Shown: positions 41,063 to 49,997, numbered from the stretch's first letter. The stretch is 64,000 nt of DNA from Sulfopaludibacter sp035606355 (GCA_035606355.1 DATNFO010000007.1:1-64000); one strand, 5' to 3'. Made by a program: numbers and translations. Notes: generated by a model from the sequence alone, not told the origin.

Positions 41063-43012
41063 ATGCCCGAGGATCGGCCAAAAGCTGCTGCGAATGGACC
41101 TTCGCATGCAAATCCCGAGCGCGTGACTAAGGCGGAGCGGGAGAGCGGCGATCCGCAGCACGTAAGTGGGCAGGAATCGCAGTCAACCAACAGTGACATC
41201 GACGCTCTGAAACGCGGGCTCGCAGCATCGGAGGCGGCGCGGCAGTACGCAGAAGCGTTGATCGAAATCGTACAGCAACCCTTGATGGTGCTGGACGCGG
41301 ACTTGCGAGTGCAGAGGGCGACGAGCGCCTATTATGAGACATTCATGGTCTCGCGGCAAGAAACCGAGGGCCGGCTTGTTTATGAGATAGGTAACGGCCA
41401 ATGGAACGTGCCGAGGCTGCGAGAGCTTTTGAAGAACGCGCTGTTTCGCTCGGAGCCGTTTCTGGACTTCGAGGTGGAGCACGATTTCCCACACATCGGC
41501 CACCGGACCATGCGCCTGAGCGGGCGGAGCATCCCACATGGCGATGGGCAAGAGCGAAGCCTGCTGGTCGCGATCGAAGACGTAACTGCGCGGTGCGCAA
41601 TTGCAGAGATCCGGCTTCAGCGGCTCTTTGAGGCGTCCAAGGACGGCATTGTGGTGATCGATGCCGAAACCGCAACCGTCCAGAACGTAAATCGGTTCTT
41701 TCTGGAGCTGACCGGCTTCGAGCGGCATGACTTTATTGGAAAGAAGGTTAGCGAGGCGGGCGAACTGCCGGGGATCGGCTGGGCCGCGGGGACGATCGCC
41801 GCGACGGAAGAATCCGAGGTGGTGCGTCGTGATGACGTCGAGATCACGACGAAGGCGGGGCTGAGAATTCCCGTGGAAGTGGTGGCGAACCGGTACCTGG
41901 TGGGCAGCCAGGCGGTGGTGCAACTGAACATACGGGACGCGCGGGGTTGCAGGCAGAGCGAAAAAGCGCTGCTGGAAAGCGAAGAGCGATTCCCGATTGT
42001 GGTGGAGACCCCGCGCGACTACGGGATTTTCCAACTCGATGGGGAAGGCAGGATTCTCAGTTGGAATGCCGGAGCGGCGCGGCTGTTCGGCTGGGAAGAA
42101 GGCGAAGCTGCCGGCAAGAGCGGATCGATTGTATTCACTCCCGAGGATGTTGAGCTTGGCGAGCCAGAACGTGAACTGGCACAGGCCCTCACCGAAGGTC
42201 GGGCGAAGGGTGAGCGGTGGCATATGCGCAAAGATGGGGCGCGGTTCTTTGCGATTGGCGTCCTTACCCTGATGAACCGGCATGAGGGACGCGGACCGGT
42301 ATTCACGAAGGTGGTGCAGGACATCACGAACCGCAAAGAACAGGATGACCGGCAGCGCCAAAGGCTGGAGGAGAAGAGCGTTCTGGTGCGGGAGTTCCAC
42401 CATAGGATCCAAAACAACTTACAGATGATCGTGAGTCTTTTGAAGCTGCAGTCGAGCCATGTCGGCGACTCCGGATCGCTCTCCGCTTTTGAGGAAACGG
42501 CGGGACGCGTTCGCGCCATTGCGCAAATTCACGAGCATTTGGACGCGTCCGGCGATCTCGGCCTCGTCGAGGCGGGAGCGTACCTCAAAGCTGCTGCCGA
42601 AGAGTTGATTTCTCTTCACTCGGAGGTTCCGGGCGGAGTTCAATTGCAGGTATCCGTGGGGGAGATTCTCCTGGGGATCGAGACGGCGATTCCCGTGGGT
42701 CTGATCGCGAACGAGTTAATCCGGAACAGTTTGAAACACGGCTTGGGCGCGCAATCCGGCATGCTCGAGGTGATCTTCGAGCGGGTGAGCGCGCCTATGG
42801 GCTCGTCGCCTCAAGTCCGGCTGCGGGTGTGCGATACGGGAGCCGGTTTTCCGGCCGGGTTCGATCCTTCGAGCGGCGCCTCAATGGGATACCGGCTGGT
42901 GACGATTCTCGCCCGGCAACTGCGGGCTCATTTGGAGATTGGGAACGAGGGCGGGGCGTCGGTGACGGTTACGTTTCCAATTCCATTGGGCGGGGTGGCG
43001 GGGAGAGAGTAG
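41063..43012 (+). CDS. PAS-domain sensor histidine kinase (HisKA_2/HWE-like)
   Basis: 649 aa from the ATG at 41063 (a TTG six codons earlier is possible). Three PAS-like regions: about 65-170, 190-300 and 310-430 (second: RLFEASKDGIVVIDAETATVQNVN; third: GRILSWNAGAARLFGWEE). The dimerisation helix has VREFHHRIQNNLQMIVSLLKLQ, where the first His (about 448) is the phosphorylation site, followed by a HATPase domain (ANELIRNSLKHGLG, VCDTGAGFP). No membrane helix, so it senses a cytoplasmic signal. No response regulator gene is next to it. Confidence 0.92.
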   Translation: MPEDRPKAAANGPSHANPERVTKAERESGDPQHVSGQESQSTNSDIDALKRGLAASEAARQYAEALIEIVQQPLMVLDADLRVQRATSAYYETFMVSRQETEGRLVYEIGNGQWNVPRLRELLKNALFRSEPFLDFEVEHDFPHIGHRTMRLSGRSIPHGDGQERSLLVAIEDVTARCAIAEIRLQRLFEASKDGIVVIDAETATVQNVNRFFLELTGFERHDFIGKKVSEAGELPGIGWAAGTIAATEESEVVRRDDVEITTKAGLRIPVEVVANRYLVGSQAVVQLNIRDARGCRQSEKALLESEERFPIVVETPRDYGIFQLDGEGRILSWNAGAARLFGWEEGEAAGKSGSIVFTPEDVELGEPERELAQALTEGRAKGERWHMRKDGARFFAIGVLTLMNRHEGRGPVFTKVVQDITNRKEQDDRQRQRLEEKSVLVREFHHRIQNNLQMIVSLLKLQSSHVGDSGSLSAFEETAGRVRAIAQIHEHLDASGDLGLVEAGAYLKAAAEELISLHSEVPGGVQLQVSVGEILLGIETAIPVGLIANELIRNSLKHGLGAQSGMLEVIFERVSAPMGSSPQVRLRVCDTGAGFPAGFDPSSGASMGYRLVTILARQLRAHLEIGNEGGASVTVTFPIPLGGVAGRE

Positions 43013-43028
43013 TCGCCCTTCGCGCGAC

Positions 43029-43051
43029 CCGACAGGAAGGATTCCTGTCGG
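43029..43051. repeat. Family C palindromic repeat
   Basis: CCGACAGGAA-GGA-TTCCTGTCGG, perfect 10-bp arms. It lies 17 bases after the histidine kinase stop codon and may also act as a transcript end. Confidence 0.75.
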
Positions 43052-43088
43052 CACGGGGGCCGGCTGGGATTGTCAGCGCTCAGTTTGT

Positions 43089-43140
43089 GACGGGCGCGCT
43101 GCGCTCGCCTGCAACCGGTCTGGAGACCGGTCGCTACTTG
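43089..43140. repeat. Family B palindromic repeat (left part lost)
   Basis: The right half of family B (CGGGCGCGCTGCGCTCGCCT, GCAACCGGTCTGGAGACCGG, TCGCTACTTG). Located between the histidine kinase and sigma factor genes, 38 bases after a family C copy. Confidence 0.8.
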
Positions 43141-43192
43141 TGCCCGACCGCTCTGGATTCGGCACGTCCGGCCGGGAGTGTTAGAAACGGGG

Positions 43193-43735
43193 ATGGGGCG
43201 CGACTATCGAGGTGTGTGGCGGAATCGCGACGAGCTGTATCGGGAGGCTGTTGCCGAGTTTGGGCCCGCTTTGGACCGGGTGGCGGCGGCGTACGAAGCG
43301 GATCGCGAGCGGCGGAGCGATCTGCGGCAGGAGATCCATTTTCAGCTTTGGCGGAGCTTTGAGCGCTTTGACGGGAGGTGCTCTGCGCGGACTTGGGCTT
43401 TCCGTGTTGCGCACAACGTTGCGATCTCGCATGTCAATCGCGAGCGGCGCCGAAATACTCGACTGGTGAGTCTCGAAGAGGTGCAGCAACCGGCGGCGGC
43501 GCCGGTCTCGGAGCCGGACATGGATCGGGACCGGGCGCTGACGGAACTTCGACGTCTGATTCTGCAATTGAAACCGCTGGACCGGCAGATCGTCACCTTG
43601 TATCTGGAAGAGATGGATGCGGCATCGATTGCGGAGGTGACGGGACTTTCGGCGGCGAACGTGGCGATGAAGGTGAGCCGCATCAAGAACATTTTGGCGG
43701 AGCGATTTGCTCAGGAGAGACGGCATGCCGGATGA
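43193..43735 (+). CDS. ECF-type RNA polymerase sigma factor
   Basis: 180 aa from the ATG at 43193. Region 2 spans about residues 20-85 (EIHFQLWRSFERFDGRCSARTWAFRVAHNVAISHVNRERRR) and region 4 about 120-175 (RRLILQLKPLDRQIVTLYLEEMDAASIAEVTGLSAANVAMKVSRIKNIL). Distinct in sequence from the sigma factor at 14.2 kb. The following membrane protein gene overlaps its stop by 11 bases and could be its regulator. A GTG five codons upstream is an alternative start. Confidence 0.9.
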   Translation: MGRDYRGVWRNRDELYREAVAEFGPALDRVAAAYEADRERRSDLRQEIHFQLWRSFERFDGRCSARTWAFRVAHNVAISHVNRERRRNTRLVSLEEVQQPAAAPVSEPDMDRDRALTELRRLILQLKPLDRQIVTLYLEEMDAASIAEVTGLSAANVAMKVSRIKNILAERFAQERRHAG

Positions 43736-44270
43736 GATCGGCGCGATTTGGCGGGGGCAACCCGAGGAGGGAACGAACGTGGAACTCAGCGATACCTTCA
43801 GGCGTAGAGCGGCGGCTCTGCACGCGAGTACGCGGGGCGAGGTGCTGGCGAGCATCGCGGCGGCAGTGCTGCTGGCCGGCGTGACGGCGTGGCGGTTCGG
43901 CGAGATGCCGGACAAGAAGATGTGGATTGCGTTGGGCGCGGTGGCTGCGTGGGTCGCGATTTCGCTGGCGCGCTTCCGCCGTTGGTCGGGCGCTTCGGAG
44001 ACGGACATAGCGGCGCCGGGTGTGGAGTACTACCGGCGGGAACTGGAACGGCGGCGCGATCATCTACGGAATGCCTGGATTTGGCATGGCCCTCTGATTC
44101 TGGCTTGTGCAATTTTCGCGACGGTGGTGTGGGGGAGCGGCAATTCCGGGGTCGAGCGGGCGGCTCCCTTGCTGGTGCTGCTGGCTGCATGGGTCGGGTT
44201 CGGCGTCTGGAGGCGGTTGCGGCTGGCGGGTGAGATTCAGCGCGAACTTGGGGAGCTGGCGGGCAGGTAG
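43725..44270 (+). CDS. Membrane protein coupled to the ECF sigma factor
   Basis: 181 aa from ATG 43725. A soluble N-terminus (about 1-40, with ELSDTFRRRAAALHAS) is followed by two helices (EVLASIAAAVLLAGVTAW, WIALGAVAAWVAISLARF), a charged segment and two more helices (WHGPLILACAIFATVVWGS, APLLVLLAAWVGFGVWR). The position right after an ECF sigma gene, with an 11-base overlap, suggests an anti-sigma-like partner, but the classical zinc-binding anti-sigma motif (HxxxCxxC) is absent. Confidence 0.65.
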   Translation: MPDEIGAIWRGQPEEGTNVELSDTFRRRAAALHASTRGEVLASIAAAVLLAGVTAWRFGEMPDKKMWIALGAVAAWVAISLARFRRWSGASETDIAAPGVEYYRRELERRRDHLRNAWIWHGPLILACAIFATVVWGSGNSGVERAAPLLVLLAAWVGFGVWRRLRLAGEIQRELGELAGR

Positions 44271-44326
44271 AATCCGGCGGACTTACGCTACTGTTCGATT
44301 CCTCACGGCGGGCGGGCGCGTGCATC

Positions 44327-44743
44327 GTGAGTTCGGTGGAAGCGGTGATTCTGATCGGCGTGCAGGGTTCCGGGAAGAGCACGTTTTACCGCGAGAAGTT
44401 CTTCGACTCGCATGTGCGGATCAGTTTAGATCTGCTGCGGACACGGCAGCGGGAACGCGTGTTGATGCAGGCGTGCCTGGCTACCGGGCAGAGGTTCGCG
44501 GTGGACAACACCAACGTTCTGCGGGTGGATCGGGCGGTGTACATCGAAGCGGCGAAGGCAGCGGGATTTCGCGTGACGGGGTATTTCTTCGATGTCGAGC
44601 TGAAGGAAGCGCTACGGCGAAACGGCACACGAGAAGGCACGGCGAAGATCCCGGTTCCGGGCGTAATCGGCACGTGGAAGCGGCTGGAGCGGCCGGAATT
44701 GAGCGAAGGTTTTGACGAGCTGGTGGTGGTGAAGCATGAGTGA
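44327..44743 (+). CDS. P-loop kinase-like ATP-binding protein (AAA_33 type)
   Basis: 138 aa. Walker A GVQGSGKST (about 11-19), then ISLDLLRTRQRERVL, the FAVDNTNVLRVDRAVYIEAAKAAGF motif and a FFDVELKEALRRN region: the pattern of small kinases related to polynucleotide kinase and zeta toxin. A nucleic acid or nucleotide end is the likely substrate, unproven. GTG start. Its 3' end overlaps the next gene by 8 bases; that gene in turn overlaps recQ, so the three are one transcription unit. Confidence 0.78.
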   Translation: MSSVEAVILIGVQGSGKSTFYREKFFDSHVRISLDLLRTRQRERVLMQACLATGQRFAVDNTNVLRVDRAVYIEAAKAAGFRVTGYFFDVELKEALRRNGTREGTAKIPVPGVIGTWKRLERPELSEGFDELVVVKHE

Positions 44744-45383
44744 GGGGCGGCGGCGAGTCTTTCTGCTGTCTCCAGCGAATGCGGGCGGCGAGCGCGCGAA
44801 GATGCTATTGCGGCCCGAGGCGGGATTCGATCTGGCGGTGCGGTTGCGGCGCGAGGGCGTGCCGCTGGGCGAGGCATTCGGATTCATCAGCGGCCTGTAT
44901 TTTCGCGGAAAGCTGGCGTACTCAGAGAGGTTTGCCCGTCCGCCCGAGGGCGTGCCCGGCGCATTTGTGATCACGTCGGGCAGCGGACTAGCTCCTCCAA
45001 ACACGATTGTCACGGCAGAGGATCTGCGGCGGATCGCATCGATTCCGATCGACGCGGGCGATGTCCGGTATCGCGAGCCGCTCGACAAGGCGTGCCGCAT
45101 TCTGGATGAAATCGCGGGCAGCGATTGCGACATCGTACTTCTGGGCAGCGTGGCGACGGTGAAGTATCTGGAGCCGATGTTCGCGGTGTTCGGAGAGAGG
45201 CTGCTGTTTCCCTCGGAGTTTATAGGTCGGGGGGACATGAGCCGCGGCGGTCTGCTGCTACGGTGTGCGCGTGATGGAACGGAATTGGAGTACACGCCGG
45301 TGGGCAGCGTCACGCGGCACGGACAGCGTCCGCCGAAGCTTCCCAGTTTAAGGACAAGATATGCCGAGCGCGAAGAAAGTTGA
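44736..45383 (+). CDS. Conserved protein of unknown function upstream of RecQ
   Basis: 215 aa. It starts RRVFLLSPANAGGERAKMLLRPEAGFDLAVRLR and contains PLGEAFGFISGLYFRGKLAYSERFA, PPEGVPGAFVITSGSGL, CDIVLLGSVATVKYLEPM and RTRYAEREES. No motif I can name; it looks like a compact alpha/beta protein. No signal peptide. Placement between a P-loop kinase and RecQ with overlaps on both sides suggests a nucleic acid-related role, by position only. Confidence 0.7.
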   Translation: MSEGRRRVFLLSPANAGGERAKMLLRPEAGFDLAVRLRREGVPLGEAFGFISGLYFRGKLAYSERFARPPEGVPGAFVITSGSGLAPPNTIVTAEDLRRIASIPIDAGDVRYREPLDKACRILDEIAGSDCDIVLLGSVATVKYLEPMFAVFGERLLFPSEFIGRGDMSRGGLLLRCARDGTELEYTPVGSVTRHGQRPPKLPSLRTRYAEREES

Positions 45384-46827
45384 TGTCGCGGGGCTCGCTC
45401 GCGAACATCTGGGATTCGAGCAGTTGCGAGCGGGGCAGGAAGAGGCAGTGCGCGCGATACTGGCGGGGCACGATGTGCTGGCGGTGCAGCCGACGGGGTC
45501 GGGGAAAAGCGCAATCTATCAGATTGCGGGGGTGGCGATTGAAGGAGTGACGGTGGTGGTATCGCCGCTGATCGCGCTGCAGAAGGACCAGGTGGATGCG
45601 ATTACCGAATCGGACGCACCGGAGGCGGTGGCAGTGAATTCCTCGCATAAGGCGAGCGAGATTCGGGAGCATTTGGAACGCCTGGAGCGGGGCAAGGTAG
45701 AGTACATCTTCATGGCTCCGGAACAGTTCCGGAAAAAAGAGACGATTGAAAATCTGCGCAATGCAAACGTTTCGCTATTCGTTGTCGACGAGGCGCATTG
45801 CATCAGCGAGTGGGGGCACGATTTTCGTCCGGACTATCTGCGTCTGGGGCATGTGGTGGAAGGGCTGGGACATCCGCGGGTTCTCGCGTTGACGGCGACG
45901 GCGACGCCGCGAGTGCGCGGCGAGATTGTGGAGCGCCTGGGAATGCGGAAGGCGAAGGTGTTTGTTCAGAGCTTCGACCGCCCGAATATTCATCTGCGCG
46001 TGGACCACTTCAAGACCGCGGAGGAGAAGCGCGATGCGCTGGTGCATCGGGTAAGGTGGGCGGATAAGCCGGGCATAGTCTACACAGGGACGCGGAAGGC
46101 CGCCGAGGAGATTATGGCCGGGCTGGCTGAAGAGGGTATCGACGCCGTGTTTTATCACGGCGGGATGAAGGCGAGCGAGAGGCATCAGGCGCAAGAGCGG
46201 TTCATGGCGGGCGATGCGGACGTGATGGTGGCGACGAACGCGTTCGGCATGGGCATCGATAAGCCGGATGTGCGGTTCGTATATCACCACGACCCTGCCG
46301 ACTCGCTGGACTCGTATTACCAGGAGATCGGGCGCGCGGGGCGGGACGGAGAGAAGGCCGAGGCGATTTTGTTCTACCGGCGGCAGGACATCGGGGCGCA
46401 GAGTTTCAAGACAAGCGAAGGAAAGATCGAACGCGAGACGCTGAAGCATCTGGCTTCGAAGATCGCGGAGCATGAGACGCCGGTGGATCCCGAGGAAGTG
46501 GCGCTGCAGGTTGGCTTATCGAGGCGGAAGATGGTGAGCGCGCTGCAGCGGTTGGAAGATGCGGGCGCGGCGGAGACGCTGCCGAGCGGGGAAGTAGTTG
46601 CGGGCAATGCGGATGTCGAGGAGGCGGCGGAAGCGGCGGCCGCGGAGCAGGAACGTCGAAGGGAAGGGAAGAAAGAGCCCCTCGAAAAGATGCGCGAGTA
46701 CGCGGAGACCGCGGAATGCCGGCGCGAAATGCTGCTGCGGTATTTAGAGGATGAATTCGCGGGGCCATGCGGGACGTGCGATAACTGCGAAGACACGAGC
46801 GCGGGGACGCGGCGGGAGGTGGGGTAG
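45361..46827 (+). CDS. recQ: RecQ family ATP-dependent DNA helicase
   Basis: 488 aa. Walker A QPTGSGKSA (44-52), DEAHCISEWGHDFRPDY (DEAH plus the RecQ aromatic-rich loop), LALTATATPRVR, GIVYTGTRKAAEEIMAGL and MATNAFGMGIDKPDVRFV-type motif V, ending in a zinc-binding region (CRREMLLRYL... CGTCDNC). An HRDC domain is absent, so it is a short RecQ (normal about 600 aa). It unwinds recombination intermediates 3'-5'. It overlaps the upstream gene by 23 bases. Confidence 0.92.
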   Translation: MPSAKKVDVAGLAREHLGFEQLRAGQEEAVRAILAGHDVLAVQPTGSGKSAIYQIAGVAIEGVTVVVSPLIALQKDQVDAITESDAPEAVAVNSSHKASEIREHLERLERGKVEYIFMAPEQFRKKETIENLRNANVSLFVVDEAHCISEWGHDFRPDYLRLGHVVEGLGHPRVLALTATATPRVRGEIVERLGMRKAKVFVQSFDRPNIHLRVDHFKTAEEKRDALVHRVRWADKPGIVYTGTRKAAEEIMAGLAEEGIDAVFYHGGMKASERHQAQERFMAGDADVMVATNAFGMGIDKPDVRFVYHHDPADSLDSYYQEIGRAGRDGEKAEAILFYRRQDIGAQSFKTSEGKIERETLKHLASKIAEHETPVDPEEVALQVGLSRRKMVSALQRLEDAGAAETLPSGEVVAGNADVEEAAEAAAAEQERRREGKKEPLEKMREYAETAECRREMLLRYLEDEFAGPCGTCDNCEDTSAGTRREVG

Positions 46828-46866
46828 GGAGACGAGCTTTATCGGATAAGAGAGAATACAAGTAGG

Positions 46867-47412
46867 ATGCCTATTACCATTGGTGCTAAGCCGGAGAGTG
46901 GATTTGATGACCCGATCGGAGTGCTTCGCGATTGCCACCGGCGAATCGAAAAGTTTGCCGCTGTGCTGGGTCGCGTGGCGTCGCGCGGCGGGGGAGCGCT
47001 GAGCGAGGACGAGCGGCGGGCGATGGAAACTGCTCTCACTTACTTCCGCGAGGCTGCGCCGAAGCATACGGCGGATGAAGAGGAATCGCTGTTTCCGCGA
47101 ATGCGGCGACGCGGAGATTCGGCGGCTGTCTTGGCGCAGGTAGATGCGCTTGAATCCGAACATAAGCGCGCCGATGCGCTGCACGCCGAGGTGGAACGGT
47201 TGGGACAGTTGTGGCTGTCCGCGGGGAGTCTCGCGGGGGTGGACGCTGAGCGGTTCGACTCGGCAACACGCGAGATTGTGGAGCTGTATCGGGCACACAT
47301 TGAAGTTGAGGAAGGCGCGGTTTTCCCGGCGGCGGCCGCGGGGCTGAGCGCGGAAGAGCGGAGTGCCGTGGGCGCGGAAATGGCGGGGCGACGCGGCGTG
47401 CGGCGCGGGTAA
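46867..47412 (+). CDS. Hemerythrin-like domain protein
   Basis: 181 aa. The four-helix hemerythrin pattern: first His in LRDCHRRIEKFAAVL (about 24), HTADEEESLFPRM (about 67), the LESEHKRADALHAEVE helix (about 104-114), and a final HIEVEEGAVFP (about 140-150). These can hold a di-iron site binding O2 or NO. Cytoplasmic. Starts 40 bases after recQ; the next gene overlaps its TAA (TAATG). Confidence 0.85.
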   Translation: MPITIGAKPESGFDDPIGVLRDCHRRIEKFAAVLGRVASRGGGALSEDERRAMETALTYFREAAPKHTADEEESLFPRMRRRGDSAAVLAQVDALESEHKRADALHAEVERLGQLWLSAGSLAGVDAERFDSATREIVELYRAHIEVEEGAVFPAAAAGLSAEERSAVGAEMAGRRGVRRG

Positions 47413-48230
47413 TGGGCATGCCGGAACGGCGGCGCTCGCTGGTGGTGCCGCGCGAGCATGGCGCTTGGGGAATCCTGCTGGTGCCGCTGACGGTGGGCGC
47501 GTGGGCGGGACTGGTGGACGGCGGATCGTTTGCGCGCGTAGTCCCTTTGATAGTTGCAGCCCTGGCATTGTTCTGGATGCGAACTCCGCTGGAGAGTTGG
47601 GCTGGAGCTTCGCCGATTAAGGCGCGGACCGCAGATGAGTTCGCGCTAGTGGGGCGCGCGTTGTGGGTGCTGGGCGCTGTGGCGGCGGCGGCCCTGATGG
47701 GAGTTTTTTGGGGTGGCGAGCGGCTGGGACTATTCGCGGTGGGCGCGGCGGCGGGCGCGGCGTTTGCGGCGCAATGGGTGGTGAAACGGGCGTGGCGCGG
47801 GGCTCGTACGGCGGCTCAGATTATCGGGTCGGCCGGGTTGACGGCGACTGCGCCGGCGGCGTACTACGCGGCGACGGGACACTTTGCGGTTACAGCGTGG
47901 CAGCTTTGGGCTGCGAGTTTTGCGTTTGCCGCGAATCAGATTCATTTTGTGCAGGTGCGAGTGCACGCTGCCAAGGCAACTACGCGGCGGGCTAAGATGG
48001 CGGCAGGTTGGGTGTTCTTCGCCGGCCAATCGGCAATGGTGGTGATACTGATCGCGGCTTGCGCGTTGCGGCTGTTTCCCTGGGGAGGGTCGCTCGCGTT
48101 CGTTCCGATTCTGATCAGAGGGTTCGCGTGGTTCGCGACGCCTGGGGATGCTCTTGTGATTCGCGAACTAGGAAAGAGCGAATTGGCATTTGCGATTGGT
48201 TTCGGATTGTTGTTGGGGTTACTGGTTTAG
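47412..48230 (+). CDS. YwiC-like family membrane protein
   Basis: 272 aa with about eight hydrophobic helices. The N-terminal RRRSLVVPREHGAWGILLVPLTVG is the family signature, followed by LFWMRTPLESWAG and FAANQIHFVQVRVHAAKATTRRAK. Function unknown. Coupled to the hemerythrin gene through TAATG. Converges with the methyltransferase gene, overlapping by 12 bases. Confidence 0.85.
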   Translation: MGMPERRRSLVVPREHGAWGILLVPLTVGAWAGLVDGGSFARVVPLIVAALALFWMRTPLESWAGASPIKARTADEFALVGRALWVLGAVAAAALMGVFWGGERLGLFAVGAAAGAAFAAQWVVKRAWRGARTAAQIIGSAGLTATAPAAYYAATGHFAVTAWQLWAASFAFAANQIHFVQVRVHAAKATTRRAKMAAGWVFFAGQSAMVVILIAACALRLFPWGGSLAFVPILIRGFAWFATPGDALVIRELGKSELAFAIGFGLLLGLLV

Positions 48231-48968
48231 GCTTCCTACGATCACGTCGGTGCGGTAAGTGAAGACGATCTGGCCGTTCCTCTGGTAGGTATCGAACAGG
48301 GCTGTCAGCTCTTGCATCATCGATTGGTGCTCGGGCGATTCGGGCAGCGGGGCGTAGGAGCTGGAGTTGAGACGGCCCTGGAGGGACGTGAGGTCGAAAA
48401 TCTGCTGATTCCGGAGGCGGTGAATCTGCCATCGCCCGGCGCCGAAGAAATCGTCGAGTTGTCCGGGGGTGATGGGTTCCCGCTCGGTGGCGTACCTGCG
48501 AACGAGCGCGTCGTAATCCCGCATGAAGCCGGCATCGTTCGTACGCTCGTTCCAAATGAGAACGACGGTGCCTTGCGGTTTGAGGATGCGGCGGAATTCG
48601 AGGCGCGTGGGATGCGGACTGAACCAGTGAAAAGCCTGGCCGGCGGTGATCACATCGACGGAGCGGCCATCGAGCGTGGTGGCTTCGGCGCGCGCATCCA
48701 CACTGCGATAGCGCGGATTTGCGGAGAGGGCCTGGTCGGCGGCGGCACGCATTTCGGCGTTGGGCTCGACTGCGAAGACTCGGCATCCGGCATCGAGGAA
48801 GATGCGAGTCAGGAGGCCGGTGCCGCTGCCGATGTCGGCGACTACGGAATCGGCGGAAAGGCCACATTCGCGCTGTAGCAGCGTGATGATTTCGGCCGGG
48901 TAACCGGGGCGGTAACGGACGTAGTCGGCGACTCGGCGGGTAAAGCGGCGAGTGGGCTCAGTCTCCAT
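48219..48968 (-). CDS. Class I SAM-dependent methyltransferase
   Basis: 249 aa. Motif I VVADIGSGTGLLTRIF (about 42-57) binds SAM; VFAVEPNAEM is the following acidic strand, then TAGQAFHWFSPHPTRLEFRRILKPQG. The start TRRFTRRVADYVRYRPGYP is typical of the Methyltransf_11 group annotated as trans-aconitate or small-molecule methyltransferases. Substrate unknown. ATG at 48968. Divergent from the ribokinase gene with a 24-base gap. Confidence 0.9.
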   Translation of the reverse strand: METEPTRRFTRRVADYVRYRPGYPAEIITLLQRECGLSADSVVADIGSGTGLLTRIFLDAGCRVFAVEPNAEMRAAADQALSANPRYRSVDARAEATTLDGRSVDVITAGQAFHWFSPHPTRLEFRRILKPQGTVVLIWNERTNDAGFMRDYDALVRRYATEREPITPGQLDDFFGAGRWQIHRLRNQQIFDLTSLQGRLNSSSYAPLPESPEHQSMMQELTALFDTYQRNGQIVFTYRTDVIVGSLNQ

Positions 48969-48992
48969 GGAATGATGCTACATTAATTCACC

Positions 48993-49916
48993 ATGGCACA
49001 GCCGCACATCGCAATCGTAGGCAGCGCGAATATCGATCTGACCACGTTCACGGACGAGTTCCCGCGTCCTGGCGAGACGATTTTCGGGCGCAAGTTTCAG
49101 TTGGGCTTCGGCGGCAAGGGCGCGAATCAAGCCGTGGCGGCGCGGCTTTGCGGAGCGCGCGTGAGCATGGTGGCGCGGGTGGGCGATGACCTGTTCGGTC
49201 CGGCAACGGTGAGAAATTTCGAGAGCCGGGGAATCGGGGCGAGCTACGTGTCGGTTACGCCTGGAGTATCGAGCGGGGTGGCTCCGATTTTCGTGGATAG
49301 CTCGGCGCAGAATCGCATTCTGGTGGTGAAGGGCGCGAACGATGCACTTACTTCGGCGGATGTGAATGCGGCGGGAGAGTTGCTGCGGACGGCGGGTTGC
49401 ATCGTGTTGCAACTCGAGGTGCCGCTGGAGACGGTGTACTACACGCTGGAGTTTGCGGCGCGGCACGGGATTCCGAGTATCTTGAATCCGGCGCCCGGGC
49501 AACCCTTGGATTTGGGGCGAGTGACGCCGGCAAGTTATGTAATTCCCAATGAGACCGAGGCGGAGACGCTCAGCGGAATGCGAGTGACGAATTTACATGA
49601 GGCTCGGGCGTGCGCGGTGCATTTACTGAGACAGGGACTGCAACGAGTAATCGTGACGCTGGGGGCGAACGGGGCTTTGCTGGCGACAAACGAGCGCGTG
49701 GAGCATATTCCGCCTTACAAAGTGGACGCGGTGGACACGACTGGCGCGGGGGATGCGTTCATCGGGAGCTTCGCCTATTTTCTGGCAGCGGGGAATTCGG
49801 AGACGGAGTCGATCGCGCGGGCGAATGTGTATGCCGCGCTTTCTACGCTCGGGGTGGGGACGCAGATGTCGTTTGCGAGTGCGGAGCGGTTTCAGACCGC
49901 TTGGGCAGGGCGTTAG
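48993..49916 (+). CDS. rbsK: Ribokinase (PfkB family)
   Basis: 307 aa. PfkB layout: start IAIVGSANIDLTTFTDEFPRPGET, GGKGANQAVAAARL-like signature (about 44-56), NPAPGQPLDL and the ATP/anion-hole motif DTTGAGDAFIG (about 249-259). The ribokinase-specific G-KGANQAVAA pattern makes phosphorylation of D-ribose to ribose-5-phosphate likely. No ribose transporter gene is nearby. Confidence 0.92.
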   Translation: MAQPHIAIVGSANIDLTTFTDEFPRPGETIFGRKFQLGFGGKGANQAVAARLCGARVSMVARVGDDLFGPATVRNFESRGIGASYVSVTPGVSSGVAPIFVDSSAQNRILVVKGANDALTSADVNAAGELLRTAGCIVLQLEVPLETVYYTLEFAARHGIPSILNPAPGQPLDLGRVTPASYVIPNETEAETLSGMRVTNLHEARACAVHLLRQGLQRVIVTLGANGALLATNERVEHIPPYKVDAVDTTGAGDAFIGSFAYFLAAGNSETESIARANVYAALSTLGVGTQMSFASAERFQTAWAGR

Positions 49917-49997
49917 AGAGCACGATACAGAAACGGCAGGATGTTCCTCAAAAGACGCTGTATGCTATATTTATAGCCTCAAAATTTACAACTGCAC

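Noticed and set aside
41183..42412. 409-aa open frame on the minus strand
   Set aside because: Antisense to the PAS histidine kinase, whose domains are clear.
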